From contig JAHHKH010000291.1 in the NCBI GenBank assembly GCA_018679695.1, positions 1 through 11,926 on the forward strand: a stretch of DNA of 11,926 nucleotides. Reading direction: 5' to 3'. Within the stretch, counting starts at the first letter, position 1; every line of letters starts with the position of its first letter. Source of the stretch: Maribacter sp. (GTDB taxonomy: Bacteria > Bacteroidota > Bacteroidia > Flavobacteriales > Flavobacteriaceae). Shown here piece after piece: positions 1 through 6,980 of this stretch. The translations under genes were made by a program, and so were the position numbers. The notes beneath the pieces were generated by a model. That model ran no database searches. It saw nothing but the letters and a program-made list of their open reading frames with translations, and was not told the origin of the DNA.

Positions 1-780
1 GCTTACGATACCCTTATAGCTTTTGGTACGATCTAAAGTAATTAAATCGACTGTCTCACCAACTTTTAAGAGATCGCTATATGTTTTGCTCACGGCAACT
101 TCCAATTCATAGGCATCTGTATTAATAAATTCACCTAGTTTTTGCCCAGACCTAACCAGGGTGCCCTCTGTGACCAAAGCATCTGTAAGTATACCACTAA
201 ATGGAGCCGAAATAGTGTATTTACTCAAGCGTTGTTCTAGATTTTTAACGTTGTAATAATTGGTTAGGATACCACGCCCTGATATAAAGTACTTTTCTTT
301 TTCCGATTTCATTACCGGCAAAGGCGGTGTGGTCTTTTCTAAATCATAATTAGAAAGGTAGGTCTGCCATTTGGGATAAACCTCAGGGTAATCCAAACGT
401 AGATCAGGCATAATAGAGGTGATTAAATTATATAAGTTGCTTTTAGCCGATTGTACACTGGCGTAGTATTCCGACGCATCTATGCGAATGATCGTCTCTC
501 CTGCCCTATAGCGTTGCCCAACTTTAAACAGTTTATTCCCTTTTCTAAATACTCCCTGTACCTCGGCAAATAGTTCTACACGTCTCTTAGCGGTTAGATT
601 CCCATTAGCGGGCACAACAATTTCCACATTACCATTAGTAACTGTTTGGGTAAAAACTGTTTTTACCACTTTCTCTACCCTTGGTTTAGGCCGTGTTTTA
701 CTATTTATTATCTGTTTGGATAAAAAGAAACCCAGTACTATTATCAAAACACCTAAAACGCTTAATATTATCTTTCTCAT
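1..780 (-). CDS. Efflux pump periplasmic adaptor (membrane fusion protein, HlyD/RND type), 3' end outside window
   Basis: This is the first 260 codons of a membrane fusion protein; the C-terminus lies beyond base 1. It should link an inner-membrane pump to an outer-membrane channel in the periplasm. Residues 1-20 form an N-terminal membrane anchor (MRKIILSVLGVLIIVLGFFL) without a lipobox cysteine. Residues about 52-110 form the first half of a lipoyl/barrel-sandwich domain (VPANGNLTAKRRVELFAEV, then VGQRYRAGETIIRID). Residues about 188-220 form the second half (YTISAPFSGILTDALVTEG). A beta-barrel domain starts near 222. The segment between the lipoyl halves (about 105-187) is atypical: it contains an LDYPEVYPKW stretch and prolines instead of a long heptad coiled coil. 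The ATG at 780 lies 8 bp after the marR-type stop, so both genes are very probably one operon. The pump gene would be expected further left. Family assignment is firm; substrate and pump class are unknown. Confidence 0.88.
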   Translation of the reverse strand, partial: MRKIILSVLGVLIIVLGFFLSKQIINSKTRPKPRVEKVVKTVFTQTVTNGNVEIVVPANGNLTAKRRVELFAEVQGVFRKGNKLFKVGQRYRAGETIIRIDASEYYASVQSAKSNLYNLITSIMPDLRLDYPEVYPKWQTYLSNYDLEKTTPPLPVMKSEKEKYFISGRGILTNYYNVKNLEQRLSKYTISAPFSGILTDALVTEGTLVRSGQKLGEFINTDAYELEVAVSKTYSDLLKVGETVDLITLDRTKSYKGIVS

Positions 781-788
781 AATGTTGG

Positions 789-1253
789 TTATAACGAGGC
801 TTTTTCCTGCGTGAAATTAAATTGTACTTTTTTCAAAATTTGAATTAATTGTTTTTTTTCTGATTTGGTGATATTCTGCTCCATGGTCTTGATAAGTTTT
901 TTTAAAACCGGTCTTGTTTGCTTATAAACTACCCTTCCTTTTTCCGTCAAGTATACTAAATTTATTCGCTTATCTTCTTTACTTTGTTCTCTTCGGATAT
1001 AATTTTTCCTTTCCATTTTAGAAAGTAATCGAGCCATTGAAGATTTATCCCGGAATGCCAAAGATGCAAGTTCATTTTGATTGAGACCGTCCTGTACATT
1101 AAGTTCTTTTAGAACTATCATCTGCTCTTTACTCAAATCCAACCCAAATTCTGTGAATAGTTCTTGAAGGTAATATTCCACTATTTTTACCGTCTTTCCC
1201 ATCCAAGGACCAATTGACCTTTGAAAATCTATATGTTCTTCTTCCAGTATCAC
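789..1253 (-). CDS. MarR-family transcriptional regulator of the downstream efflux operon
   Basis: A 154-residue winged helix-turn-helix repressor of normal MarR length. Dimerisation helices lie at about 8-35 and 110-150. The helix-turn-helix is at about 55-81 (LNQNELASLAFRDKSSMARL). The wing at about 88-106 carries the family's D-x-R signature (EDKRINLVYLTEKG). The start is GTG at 1253: the frame is closed by a TAG at 1263-1265 and the only in-frame ATG (residue 18) would remove part of the first dimerisation helix. The protein has no cysteine, so thiol-oxidation sensing of the OhrR kind is excluded; ligand binding by a small molecule is more likely. It is followed after 8 bp by an efflux adaptor gene and preceded by a perfect 22-bp palindrome, the expected layout for an autorepressed efflux operon. 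The ligand is not predictable from sequence. Confidence 0.9.
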   Translation of the reverse strand: MILEEEHIDFQRSIGPWMGKTVKIVEYYLQELFTEFGLDLSKEQMIVLKELNVQDGLNQNELASLAFRDKSSMARLLSKMERKNYIRREQSKEDKRINLVYLTEKGRVVYKQTRPVLKKLIKTMEQNITKSEKKQLIQILKKVQFNFTQEKASL

Positions 1254-1276
1254 CCGGCGAAACTACATAAAATTAA

Positions 1277-1298
1277 ATTAGTTGCATATGCAACTAAT
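1277..1298. promoter_or_regulatory. Perfect 22-bp palindrome, probable MarR operator
   Basis: The half-site ATTAGTTGCAT is followed directly by its exact reverse complement, with no spacer or mismatch. The centre is GCATATGC. It sits 23 bp upstream of the GTG start of the marR-type gene. Length, symmetry and position match operators bound by MarR dimers, which usually overlap their own promoter. Binding by this particular regulator is inferred from position. Confidence 0.8.
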
Positions 1299-1300
1299 GT

Positions 1301-1308
1301 TAAATATA
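1301..1308 (-). promoter_or_regulatory. Candidate -7 promoter element for the marR-efflux operon
   Basis: On the minus strand this reads TATATTTA, one mismatch from the Bacteroidota -7 consensus TAnnTTTG. It lies just upstream of the 22-bp palindrome, so a transcript would begin inside the palindrome, as expected for steric repression. No clear TTG -33 element is present at 17-23 bp, and the region is very A/T-rich, so this is tentative. Confidence 0.3.
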
Positions 1309-1367
1309 TCTTAAATATTGTTTAATATTTAGTATTTTTTATTAAACATTTTATTTACAGTCATTGA

Positions 1368-1393
1368 AAAAGGGGTGCTTTCGCACCCCTTTT
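1368..1393 (-). terminator. Rho-independent terminator after the LRR gene
   Basis: An 11-bp perfect stem, AAAAGGGGTGC against GCACCCCTTTT, closes a 4-base loop. In minus-strand RNA the loop is GAAA, a stable GNRA tetraloop. The descending arm ends in a run of five U. It lies 31 bp past the LRR stop codon at 1425 and separates that gene from the marR-efflux operon. No plus-strand gene ends here. Confidence 0.85.
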
Positions 1394-1424
1394 AACACAA
1401 TTAACTAAAACTATGATCCACTAA

Positions 1425-2300
1425 CTAATCCTCATCATCCTCAAACTTCGTGTCTGCCATCCTAGTTTTGCTAAAGTTAATGTCCTTGAAATCCATGTTT
1501 GCATCGTCCTTATCATAATCAAAGACTAAAAATCTTTTTGTATCCATCATTCCCAGATTCTCGAATGAATTAAAATCGTTGTTTTGAATCTGGAAAATTT
1601 CCAGACTGGCCAATTGTCCAAATTCTGCAGGGATTTCGCCCCCAAATCGATTGTTTGCCAAAACCAATTCCTTTAATTTGGTGAGGTTGCCAATTTCATT
1701 AGGGATATCACCATACAATCCATTTTCAAAAAGTCCCAAACTTTCCAATTGGGTCAGATTGCCCAAGCTTTTAGGGATTGCACCCCTTAAATTATTACTT
1801 GATAAATTAAGTGTTTTCAAATTTTTTAGATTTCCAATACTATTGGGAATACTTCCTGATAAGAAATTATTAAAAACTGACAACTCCTCTAAATTAGCCA
1901 TCAAACCTATTGAATTTGGTATAGAGCCCTTTAATCGGTTCATTTCAAGTTTTAAAACCTTTAGCTCTTTCAACCGCCCCAATCCATTTGGTAATTGTCC
2001 TGATATAGCATTAAATGCCAAATTCAATTTTCTAAGATGAACAAGATTTGAAATACTTTCTGGGAGGGTCCCCGACAGATTATTATGAAATAGATTGATT
2101 TCAACAACTTGATCATTTACCACTTTTATACCGTGCCAATTTTTACAGTTCGAATCAATATCCCAACTGTTCTTCCAATCAGCACCATTTGTACTGTGAT
2201 ATAAATCTATTAATGCTTGTCTCTCATCCTTCGAAATTCTAGCGAACAATAAGCCATTAAATAGAAAACTTATCAATATTAAACAAAGTATCTTTTTCAT
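1425..2300 (-). CDS. Secreted leucine-rich-repeat protein, plant-like 24-residue repeat type
   Basis: A 291-residue protein of unknown specific function. Residues 1-20 are a Sec signal peptide (MKKILCLILISFLFNGLLFA) without a lipobox at its end. Residues about 24-64 form an LRR N-cap of the plant type (ERQALIDLYHSTNGADWKNS with a following CKNWHGI). Repeats start at about 65. Six full 24-residue repeats at 86-229 follow the pattern LxxLxxLxLxxNxLxGxIPxxxGx, preceded by a partial copy (65-85) and followed by a degenerate one (230-252). The tail from about 255 is Asp-rich and ends in FEDDED. It lacks the C-terminal beta domain that marks most T9SS cargo, so export by ordinary Sec to the periplasm is the simplest reading. 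Such solenoids usually bind proteins or glycans. The gene stands alone with its own promoter and terminator. Confidence 0.85.
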   Translation of the reverse strand: MKKILCLILISFLFNGLLFARISKDERQALIDLYHSTNGADWKNSWDIDSNCKNWHGIKVVNDQVVEINLFHNNLSGTLPESISNLVHLRKLNLAFNAISGQLPNGLGRLKELKVLKLEMNRLKGSIPNSIGLMANLEELSVFNNFLSGSIPNSIGNLKNLKTLNLSSNNLRGAIPKSLGNLTQLESLGLFENGLYGDIPNEIGNLTKLKELVLANNRFGGEIPAEFGQLASLEIFQIQNNDFNSFENLGMMDTKRFLVFDYDKDDANMDFKDINFSKTRMADTKFEDDED

Positions 2301-2330
2301 AACACATTATTGAATATGCAGTATTTTAAT

Positions 2331-2354
2331 CCCTATACCTTAGGAATTACCCTA
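2331..2354 (-). promoter_or_regulatory. Repeated TAGGG motif and dyad in the LRR leader
   Basis: Directly downstream of the predicted -7 element, the minus strand carries TAGGG at 2350-2354 and again at 2331-2335, 19 bases apart (about two helical turns). Between them lies CCTAAGG, and the first copy also forms TAGG-N6-CCTA. It could be an operator or a leader structure. No binding protein is recognisable from the window. Confidence 0.25.
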
Positions 2355-2386
2355 CAAATATACTATGGATAACGGTCAAACGGCAA
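2355..2386 (-). promoter_or_regulatory. Bacteroidota-type promoter of the LRR gene
   Basis: On the minus strand TATATTTG at 2355-2362 matches the -7 consensus TAnnTTTG exactly. A TTG at 2384-2386 lies 21 bp further upstream, inside the 17-23 bp spacing reported for Flavobacterium promoters. The start codon is about 55 bp downstream, giving a leader of roughly 45-50 bases. The element is predicted by consensus only. Confidence 0.55.
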
Positions 2387-2469
2387 CTTTTATCGTTGAA
2401 ACGCCCTATAATGTTGTGAAAGTCAAGATAAGTGTGGTGTACGAATAAAATGTAGGAATCAACGAATCA

Positions 2470-4383
2470 TTATTCATATTTCTCCAGATCAAGAGTAAGC
2501 TCTTCCCATTTTGCCATAAGCTCTTCCAAACCTTTCTTTTTACCTTGGTAAGCGTCGAAAAAGTTGGGTTTGGCAATGGTTGCATCATAATCCATTAATA
2601 AGTTATGGTCAATTTCGTTAATTTCTTTTTCAAGGGTCGAAATCTTACTTTCTACCGCACTCAATTTATTCTTCAGGGACTTTAATTTCTTTTGATCTTG
2701 AAAAGCGTTCAATTGCTTTTCTGTTTTCACTTTATTTTCCGGGTTTTTCTTTTCCTTCTCAATGGTCCTAAAGTCAGCTGCCTTTCGTTGTTCCAAATAG
2801 AATTCTATATCCCCTAAATATTCCTTTATTTTCCGATCCTTAAATTCATACACCTTATTGGTAAGCCCTTGAAGAAAATCCCTATCATGGGAAACAAGAA
2901 TCAAAGTGCCCTCGAAGCTCTGCAATGCTTGTTTCAGCACGTTCTTGGACTTTATATCAAGGTGGTTGGTAGGCTCATCCATAACCAAAACGTTAAATGG
3001 TTGCAGTAACATTTTAGCCAATGCAAGTCGATTACGTTCCCCCCCGGAAAGTACTTTTACATATTTATCTACTTCTTCCCCTCTAAAAAGAAAGCTTCCT
3101 AGAATATCGCGTACCTTACTTCTATTTGTTTCATTGGCGGCATCAATCATAGTATCCAAAACTGTTTTTCTGCCGTCCAGATATTCGGCCTGGTTCTGGG
3201 CAAAATATCCGATCTGCACATTATGGCCCAGTTTACATTGGCCCTCAAACTCCAATTCGCCAACAATTATCTTGGCCAGGGTAGATTTACCTTGCCCATT
3301 TTGTCCAACAAAGGCCGTTTTGCTATCGCGTTCTAGTAGCAGGTCTATATTCTGGAGCACCAAATTTTCATCATAGCTTTTGGAAAGGTCATCTATTTCT
3401 GCAATCACCTTACCGGGCTTAATTGAAATTGGAAAACGTAGATTCATCACTGCATTGTCATCCTGGTCCACTTCTATGCGCTCCATCCTATCCAATTTTT
3501 TGATAAGGGATTGCGCCATTGACGCCTTGGTTGATTTAGCCCTGAACTTTTCGATCAAACGTTCAGCCTGCTGAATCTCTTTTTCCTGATTTTTTTGGGC
3601 ATTGAGTTGCTGTGTTTTTATTTCACCCCTTAACTTTAAAAATTGTGAGTATGGTTTGTTGTAATCATAAATTCTGCCCAAGGAAATTTCGATGGTCCTA
3701 TTGGTCACATTATCCAAGAACATCTTATCGTGGGAAACAATGACCACAGCCCCAGCGAAGTTGTTCAGAAATTGTTCCAGCCAAATGATCGATTCAATAT
3801 CCAAGTGGTTTGTAGGCTCATCCAAGAGTAGAACATCATTGCTCTGAAGTAATAGTTTGGCAAGTTCTATTCTCATGCGCCATCCTCCAGAAAATGTTTC
3901 GGTCTTCTTCTCAAAATCCTTGCGCTTGAACCCTAAACCCTGAAGAATCTTTTCGGTGTCCCCTTGATAGTTATAGCCGCCTATCATTTCGTAATGATGT
4001 GTAAAGTCATTGAGGTCGACCATTAATTGATGGTAGCCCTCACTTTCATAATCGGTACGTTCGGCAAGTTGCTCGTTAATGTTCTCCAACTTAAGCTCCA
4101 AAGCCTTAATTTCCTCAAAGGCATGATATGCTTCTTCCAAAACTGTTCGCCCTTGTTCAAAATCTATGTCCTGCCTTAGAAAACCAATTTTTATGTTCTT
4201 TTCAGTAGCGATGGTTCCCGAATCTATTGCCATATCTTTCGATAATAGCCTTAGTAACGTAGACTTACCGGCACCATTCTTACCGATCAGACCCACACGA
4301 TCACCTGCATTTAGTCTAAAGGATATTTCCTCGAATAAATATTCGCCTCCAAAAGAGACTGATAGATTATGAATGTTAAGCAT
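2470..4383 (-). CDS. ABC-F family ATPase (ribosome-associated, Uup/YdiF-like)
   Basis: A 637-residue protein with two ABC ATPase domains and no membrane domain, the hallmark of ABC-F translation factors that bind the ribosomal E site. Domain 1: Walker A GKNGAGKST at 34-42, signature FSGGW at 164-168, Walker B with catalytic Glu189 in LLLDEPTNHLD, switch His218. Domain 2: Walker A GQNGQGKST at 360-368, LSGGE at 445-449, catalytic Glu470, switch His499. The linker at about 245-315 is rich in charged residues (QQAERLIEKFRAKSTKA), as in the P-site tRNA-interaction arm. A charged coiled-coil extension occupies about 540-637, like the C-terminal domain of Uup or YdiF. All catalytic residues are intact. 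It is more likely a housekeeping translation factor than a resistance determinant, but sequence cannot settle that. It is divergent from the DUF983 gene; no terminator is visible in the 169 bases after its stop. Confidence 0.93.
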   Translation of the reverse strand: MLNIHNLSVSFGGEYLFEEISFRLNAGDRVGLIGKNGAGKSTLLRLLSKDMAIDSGTIATEKNIKIGFLRQDIDFEQGRTVLEEAYHAFEEIKALELKLENINEQLAERTDYESEGYHQLMVDLNDFTHHYEMIGGYNYQGDTEKILQGLGFKRKDFEKKTETFSGGWRMRIELAKLLLQSNDVLLLDEPTNHLDIESIIWLEQFLNNFAGAVVIVSHDKMFLDNVTNRTIEISLGRIYDYNKPYSQFLKLRGEIKTQQLNAQKNQEKEIQQAERLIEKFRAKSTKASMAQSLIKKLDRMERIEVDQDDNAVMNLRFPISIKPGKVIAEIDDLSKSYDENLVLQNIDLLLERDSKTAFVGQNGQGKSTLAKIIVGELEFEGQCKLGHNVQIGYFAQNQAEYLDGRKTVLDTMIDAANETNRSKVRDILGSFLFRGEEVDKYVKVLSGGERNRLALAKMLLQPFNVLVMDEPTNHLDIKSKNVLKQALQSFEGTLILVSHDRDFLQGLTNKVYEFKDRKIKEYLGDIEFYLEQRKAADFRTIEKEKKNPENKVKTEKQLNAFQDQKKLKSLKNKLSAVESKISTLEKEINEIDHNLLMDYDATIAKPNFFDAYQGKKKGLEELMAKWEELTLDLEKYE

Positions 4384-4447
4384 TTTTTGTGACCAAGGTT
4401 ATATTAGAAAATCAGACAATACTGTATTTTCGCTAAAACTTTTGCAA

Positions 4448-4834
4448 ATGTTAAAAAAAGGAAACAAACTCTACAGCATTTTAACAGGAAGTTGTCCCAA
4501 ATGCCATAGTGAAAGTATGTATATGGATAAAAACCCATATCGCCTGGGAAATTTGTTCAAGATGCATGAACGGTGTTCCCAATGTAATACCAAGTATAAG
4601 ATAGAACCCTCTTTTTTTTATGGTGCAATGTATGTGAGCTATGCGGTAGGTATAGCATTTGCTGTTGCGGCATTTGTTATTGCGTACCTTTTTATTGGAG
4701 CGTCATTGATCAATACCTTTATCGCAATTGTGGCAACCATGATCGTTTTTATGCCCGTGATCATAAGGTTATCAAGAAATATTTGGATCAATTTTTTCGT
4801 GCATTTTGATTCAAAAGCTGTTAAGACAACCTAG
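4448..4834 (+). CDS. DUF983 family membrane protein with zinc-ribbon-like cysteines
   Basis: A 128-residue protein, the only plus-strand gene in the window. Four cysteines in two pairs, CPKC at 16-19 and CSQC at 43-46, suggest a zinc-ribbon-like knuckle at the cytoplasmic N-terminus. The family motif EPSFFYGAMYVSYA follows at 53-66. Two membrane segments lie at about 58-82 and 84-106. The function of DUF983 proteins is unknown. The ATG at 4448 was chosen because MLKKGNKLYSIL is the start of the conserved part; an in-frame ATG at 4373 would add 25 unrelated residues and run into the divergent ABC-F gene. It starts 64 bp from the ABC-F start and overlaps the FAD oxidoreductase tail to tail by 14 bp (4821-4834), with no terminator between them, so the two 3' ends are antisense to each other. 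Confidence 0.85.
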   Translation: MLKKGNKLYSILTGSCPKCHSESMYMDKNPYRLGNLFKMHERCSQCNTKYKIEPSFFYGAMYVSYAVGIAFAVAAFVIAYLFIGASLINTFIAIVATMIVFMPVIIRLSRNIWINFFVHFDSKAVKTT

Positions 4835-5882
4835 TATTGAATCGTTTAGAAAACCTCTTGACATCAATATCAGGCGAAAGTAATTCCCCCTTTTCGATAT
4901 GGTCATAAAGTTGTTTAGAAACTGTAGGCGCGATTAATACACCACGGGATCCAAATCCGTTTAGAACAATAATATTATGATATAAAGGATGTTTGCCAAC
5001 CAAAGGTCTCCTATCTGCAACCGTTGGCCTTATACCTGCAACATGATCAACAATTTCATAATCACATTTTAAAAAGGTATTTAATTTATCCAACAATTCT
5101 TTTTTTGCCCCTTCAGTGGGGTTATTTGACTTGTTCGTACGTTCATAAGTAGCCCCTACCCGATACAAATCATCTCCTAAGGGAATAATAAACACCCCTG
5201 ATTTTATGATATTACCCTCTTTTAATTCAGGAGCTTTTATCGTCAATAGTTCACCCTTGTTCCCATTTAATGGAAGGTAATTGAAATAGGGATTGGATTT
5301 TATTCCAAAACCGGTGGCAAAAACAATTCTCCTGGCATTGATCGATTTATACTCCACGTGCTCTTTGTATATATTGAAATCATCGAAGTCGAAGGTTTCA
5401 CCTAAAAGTCTACCTTGTTCCCGAAGTGAGGTTTCATATGCCTTGATCAAGCAATTGGTATCTATTCGTCCGGTTTGAAGTACTTGGCCCAAATCAAAAG
5501 GCGCCTCAATATTCGGATTCGTATTTTGTACTGTTTTACCGGAAAGAAATGGGCTAAGTCTTGGTTTATCCCCTGCCTCGAACCATAGATTTTGTTCTTC
5601 TATTGATGCGAATTTTCGATAAACAGGCATTTTATAATCCAGCTTTACGCCCAGTTTCGTTTCCAACTTTCTGTAAAAGGGCAATGCCGCTCGCAACTGC
5701 ACATCAGCATTCCAGGCAAGTGTGAATCTCTTCAGAATCACTGGATTGTATAATCCGCCAGCCACAAGCGAAGATGTTTGGGAACCATCATTGATGACCT
5801 TAAAACCCTTATTATTTTCCTCTAACTGCTCACAAAAGGAAATTCCGGCCAAACCTAGTCCAACAACCAAATAATCTAACAT
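4821..5882 (-). CDS. FAD-dependent oxidoreductase, DAO family
   Basis: A 353-residue flavoprotein of the D-amino-acid oxidase fold, of usual length for single-domain members. The dinucleotide-binding GxGxxG is at 8-13 (VVGLGLAGISF). A conserved GGLYNPV lies at 42-48. The ATG motif of the fold (IVFATGFG) is at 186-193. PLNGNKGELL at 204-213 matches the substrate-domain strand. The C-terminal FAD-binding signature GIRPTVADRRPLVG at 283-296 is followed by LNGFGSRG at 307-314. Relatives include glycine oxidase ThiO and the C-terminal oxidase domain of the tRNA-modifying enzyme MnmC. In Bacteroidota, where MnmC activities are often split between proteins, an MnmC-like oxidase role is a fair but unproven guess. 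No signal peptide, so it is cytoplasmic. It follows the gld operon terminator and has its own candidate promoter. Confidence 0.85.
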   Translation of the reverse strand: MLDYLVVGLGLAGISFCEQLEENNKGFKVINDGSQTSSLVAGGLYNPVILKRFTLAWNADVQLRAALPFYRKLETKLGVKLDYKMPVYRKFASIEEQNLWFEAGDKPRLSPFLSGKTVQNTNPNIEAPFDLGQVLQTGRIDTNCLIKAYETSLREQGRLLGETFDFDDFNIYKEHVEYKSINARRIVFATGFGIKSNPYFNYLPLNGNKGELLTIKAPELKEGNIIKSGVFIIPLGDDLYRVGATYERTNKSNNPTEGAKKELLDKLNTFLKCDYEIVDHVAGIRPTVADRRPLVGKHPLYHNIIVLNGFGSRGVLIAPTVSKQLYDHIEKGELLSPDIDVKRFSKRFNTRLS

Positions 5883-5886
5883 GCTA

Positions 5887-5894
5887 CAAAGGTA
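5887..5894 (-). promoter_or_regulatory. Candidate -7 element giving a leaderless oxidoreductase transcript
   Basis: On the minus strand this reads TACCTTTG, an exact match to TAnnTTTG, ending only 4 bases before the ATG at 5882. Transcription from it would start at or next to the A of the start codon. No TTG lies at the preferred 17-23 bp upstream; the nearest is about 10 bp away, which weakens the call. Confidence 0.35.
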
Positions 5895-6004
5895 AATAAT
5901 TCACCAAGTAGGGAAGTCATATGGATAAGATTTCAGTTGTTCTGCTAATCAATAAAAAGAATTCGTGAACCTTAGTAGTTGCCAAAGGAAACGCTCTACA
6001 TAAA

Positions 6005-6032
6005 AAAACCCTGACGATATCGTCAGGGTTTT
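6005..6032. terminator. Strong bidirectional terminator ending the gldKLMN operon
   Basis: The 28 bases are a perfect palindrome. In RNA they form a 12-bp stem, AAAACCCTGACG with CGTCAGGGTTTT, and an AUAU loop. On the minus strand the stem runs into seven consecutive U. It starts 30 bp after the gldN stop codon and lies before the FAD oxidoreductase start. The plus strand also has a short U run, but no plus-strand gene reads into it. Confidence 0.92.
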
Positions 6033-6062
6033 CATTTTATATTGAATTGGAAATAGTTCTAC

Positions 6063-6965
6063 TTAGTATGCCCACATGTCTTGTTCCCTATCCCTTATGA
6101 CCTCTTTGATCCGGTGGGCCTCCAATAATTGGAACAAGGCATTATCGGCAATATAATCGTTGACTTTACGGTCACCGTGAACATTATCTTCGCGATAGAT
6201 AACGCCATTGAACCTTCTGGCGTTCAACAACATATCAAAAGATATGGGCTGAGCCGAGTTGCGTTGGTTAAATACTTTGGCATCGTGCAATATCTGCCTG
6301 GCACCTGGGTACCACACCCAGAAAAGCTCAACCTTCGCATCTGCAGGGTCCATGGATTCATCGTCAATAAAGTTGACATCTGGAGCAACTGGGGCAATAC
6401 CCAATAAACGGTACTTTAATTCCCCTTGGCGCTTATCGAAATACCAGATTCCCTTTATGCGATACTCTTCGATATCAGCAGCGGTCAAATCCCTCTCATT
6501 AATATATTCTGCAGAGAGTGCCTCACCGGCATTGATCTGTTCGTATCCCATATCTGTGGTATCAACTTTCGATAAAGTAGCTGCCAAATCACTGAACACT
6601 CTTTTTTCAGTGAAATAAGAATCTACATAAACATCCTCAAGCTTACCATTTTTAATGTTCTTCAAGAGAACATCGTACAATGAACGCCTATCGGCACCAA
6701 TATCAACGGTATCTATAGGATAGTATAGTGGAAAGTTAACCCGTTCATCCAAGTCAATGGTCTCCCAAACGGTTTTCGACCATAGGATATCCCTGTCATC
6801 CACATAACCGTACTCTAAAGGAGCATCATTGTCCAAGGCTTTTTGTGCTTCTGTCCTAACACCGATTTCCTGAGGCTTCTTAGCATTCAATATATTTGCT
6901 TGGGCCATAATAGATGCGGGCAAAAGACTAACTGCTCCGATTAATAAAACATTCTTCCAATTCAT
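6063..6965 (-). CDS. gldN: GldN (PorN), T9SS periplasmic ring protein
   Basis: A 300-residue periplasmic protein that pairs with the lipoprotein GldK in the large ring under the outer membrane of the type IX secretion system. The signal peptide is MNWKNVLLIGAVSLLPASIM with a probable cut in SIMA-Q at 21-22. Recognisable family segments are the N-terminal region before VDDRDILWSKTVWETIDLDE (about 55-74), KGIWYFDKRQGELKYRLLGIAP, FWVWYPGAR, and the C-terminal RRFNGVIYREDN. The ATG at 6965 was preferred over an upstream TTG at 7019, which would put 18 residues before the signal peptide and overlap a stable RNA hairpin. It is the last gene of the operon, 60 bp after gldM, and is followed by the operon terminator. 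Required in known species for secretion and gliding. Confidence 0.95.
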   Translation of the reverse strand: MNWKNVLLIGAVSLLPASIMAQANILNAKKPQEIGVRTEAQKALDNDAPLEYGYVDDRDILWSKTVWETIDLDERVNFPLYYPIDTVDIGADRRSLYDVLLKNIKNGKLEDVYVDSYFTEKRVFSDLAATLSKVDTTDMGYEQINAGEALSAEYINERDLTAADIEEYRIKGIWYFDKRQGELKYRLLGIAPVAPDVNFIDDESMDPADAKVELFWVWYPGARQILHDAKVFNQRNSAQPISFDMLLNARRFNGVIYREDNVHGDRKVNDYIADNALFQLLEAHRIKEVIRDREQDMWAY

Positions 6966-6980
6966 GTTTAGATCAATTTT

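Noticed and set aside
1651..2040. Plus-strand frame of 129 codons with repeating Pro/Leu pattern
   Set aside because: It is the antisense shadow of the LRR repeats; the periodicity comes from the real minus-strand gene.
1501..2100. Tandem DNA repeats as a repeat element
   Set aside because: They are the coding repeats of the LRR solenoid, diverged at the DNA level, not a separate repeat family or CRISPR.
2406..2588. Short minus-strand frame of 60 codons
   Set aside because: It overlaps the 3' end of the ABC-F gene in another frame, has no recognisable motif and low-complexity content.
4373..4447. N-terminal extension of the DUF983 gene from an ATG at 4373
   Set aside because: The extra 25 residues overlap the ABC-F start region and precede the point where the conserved family sequence begins.
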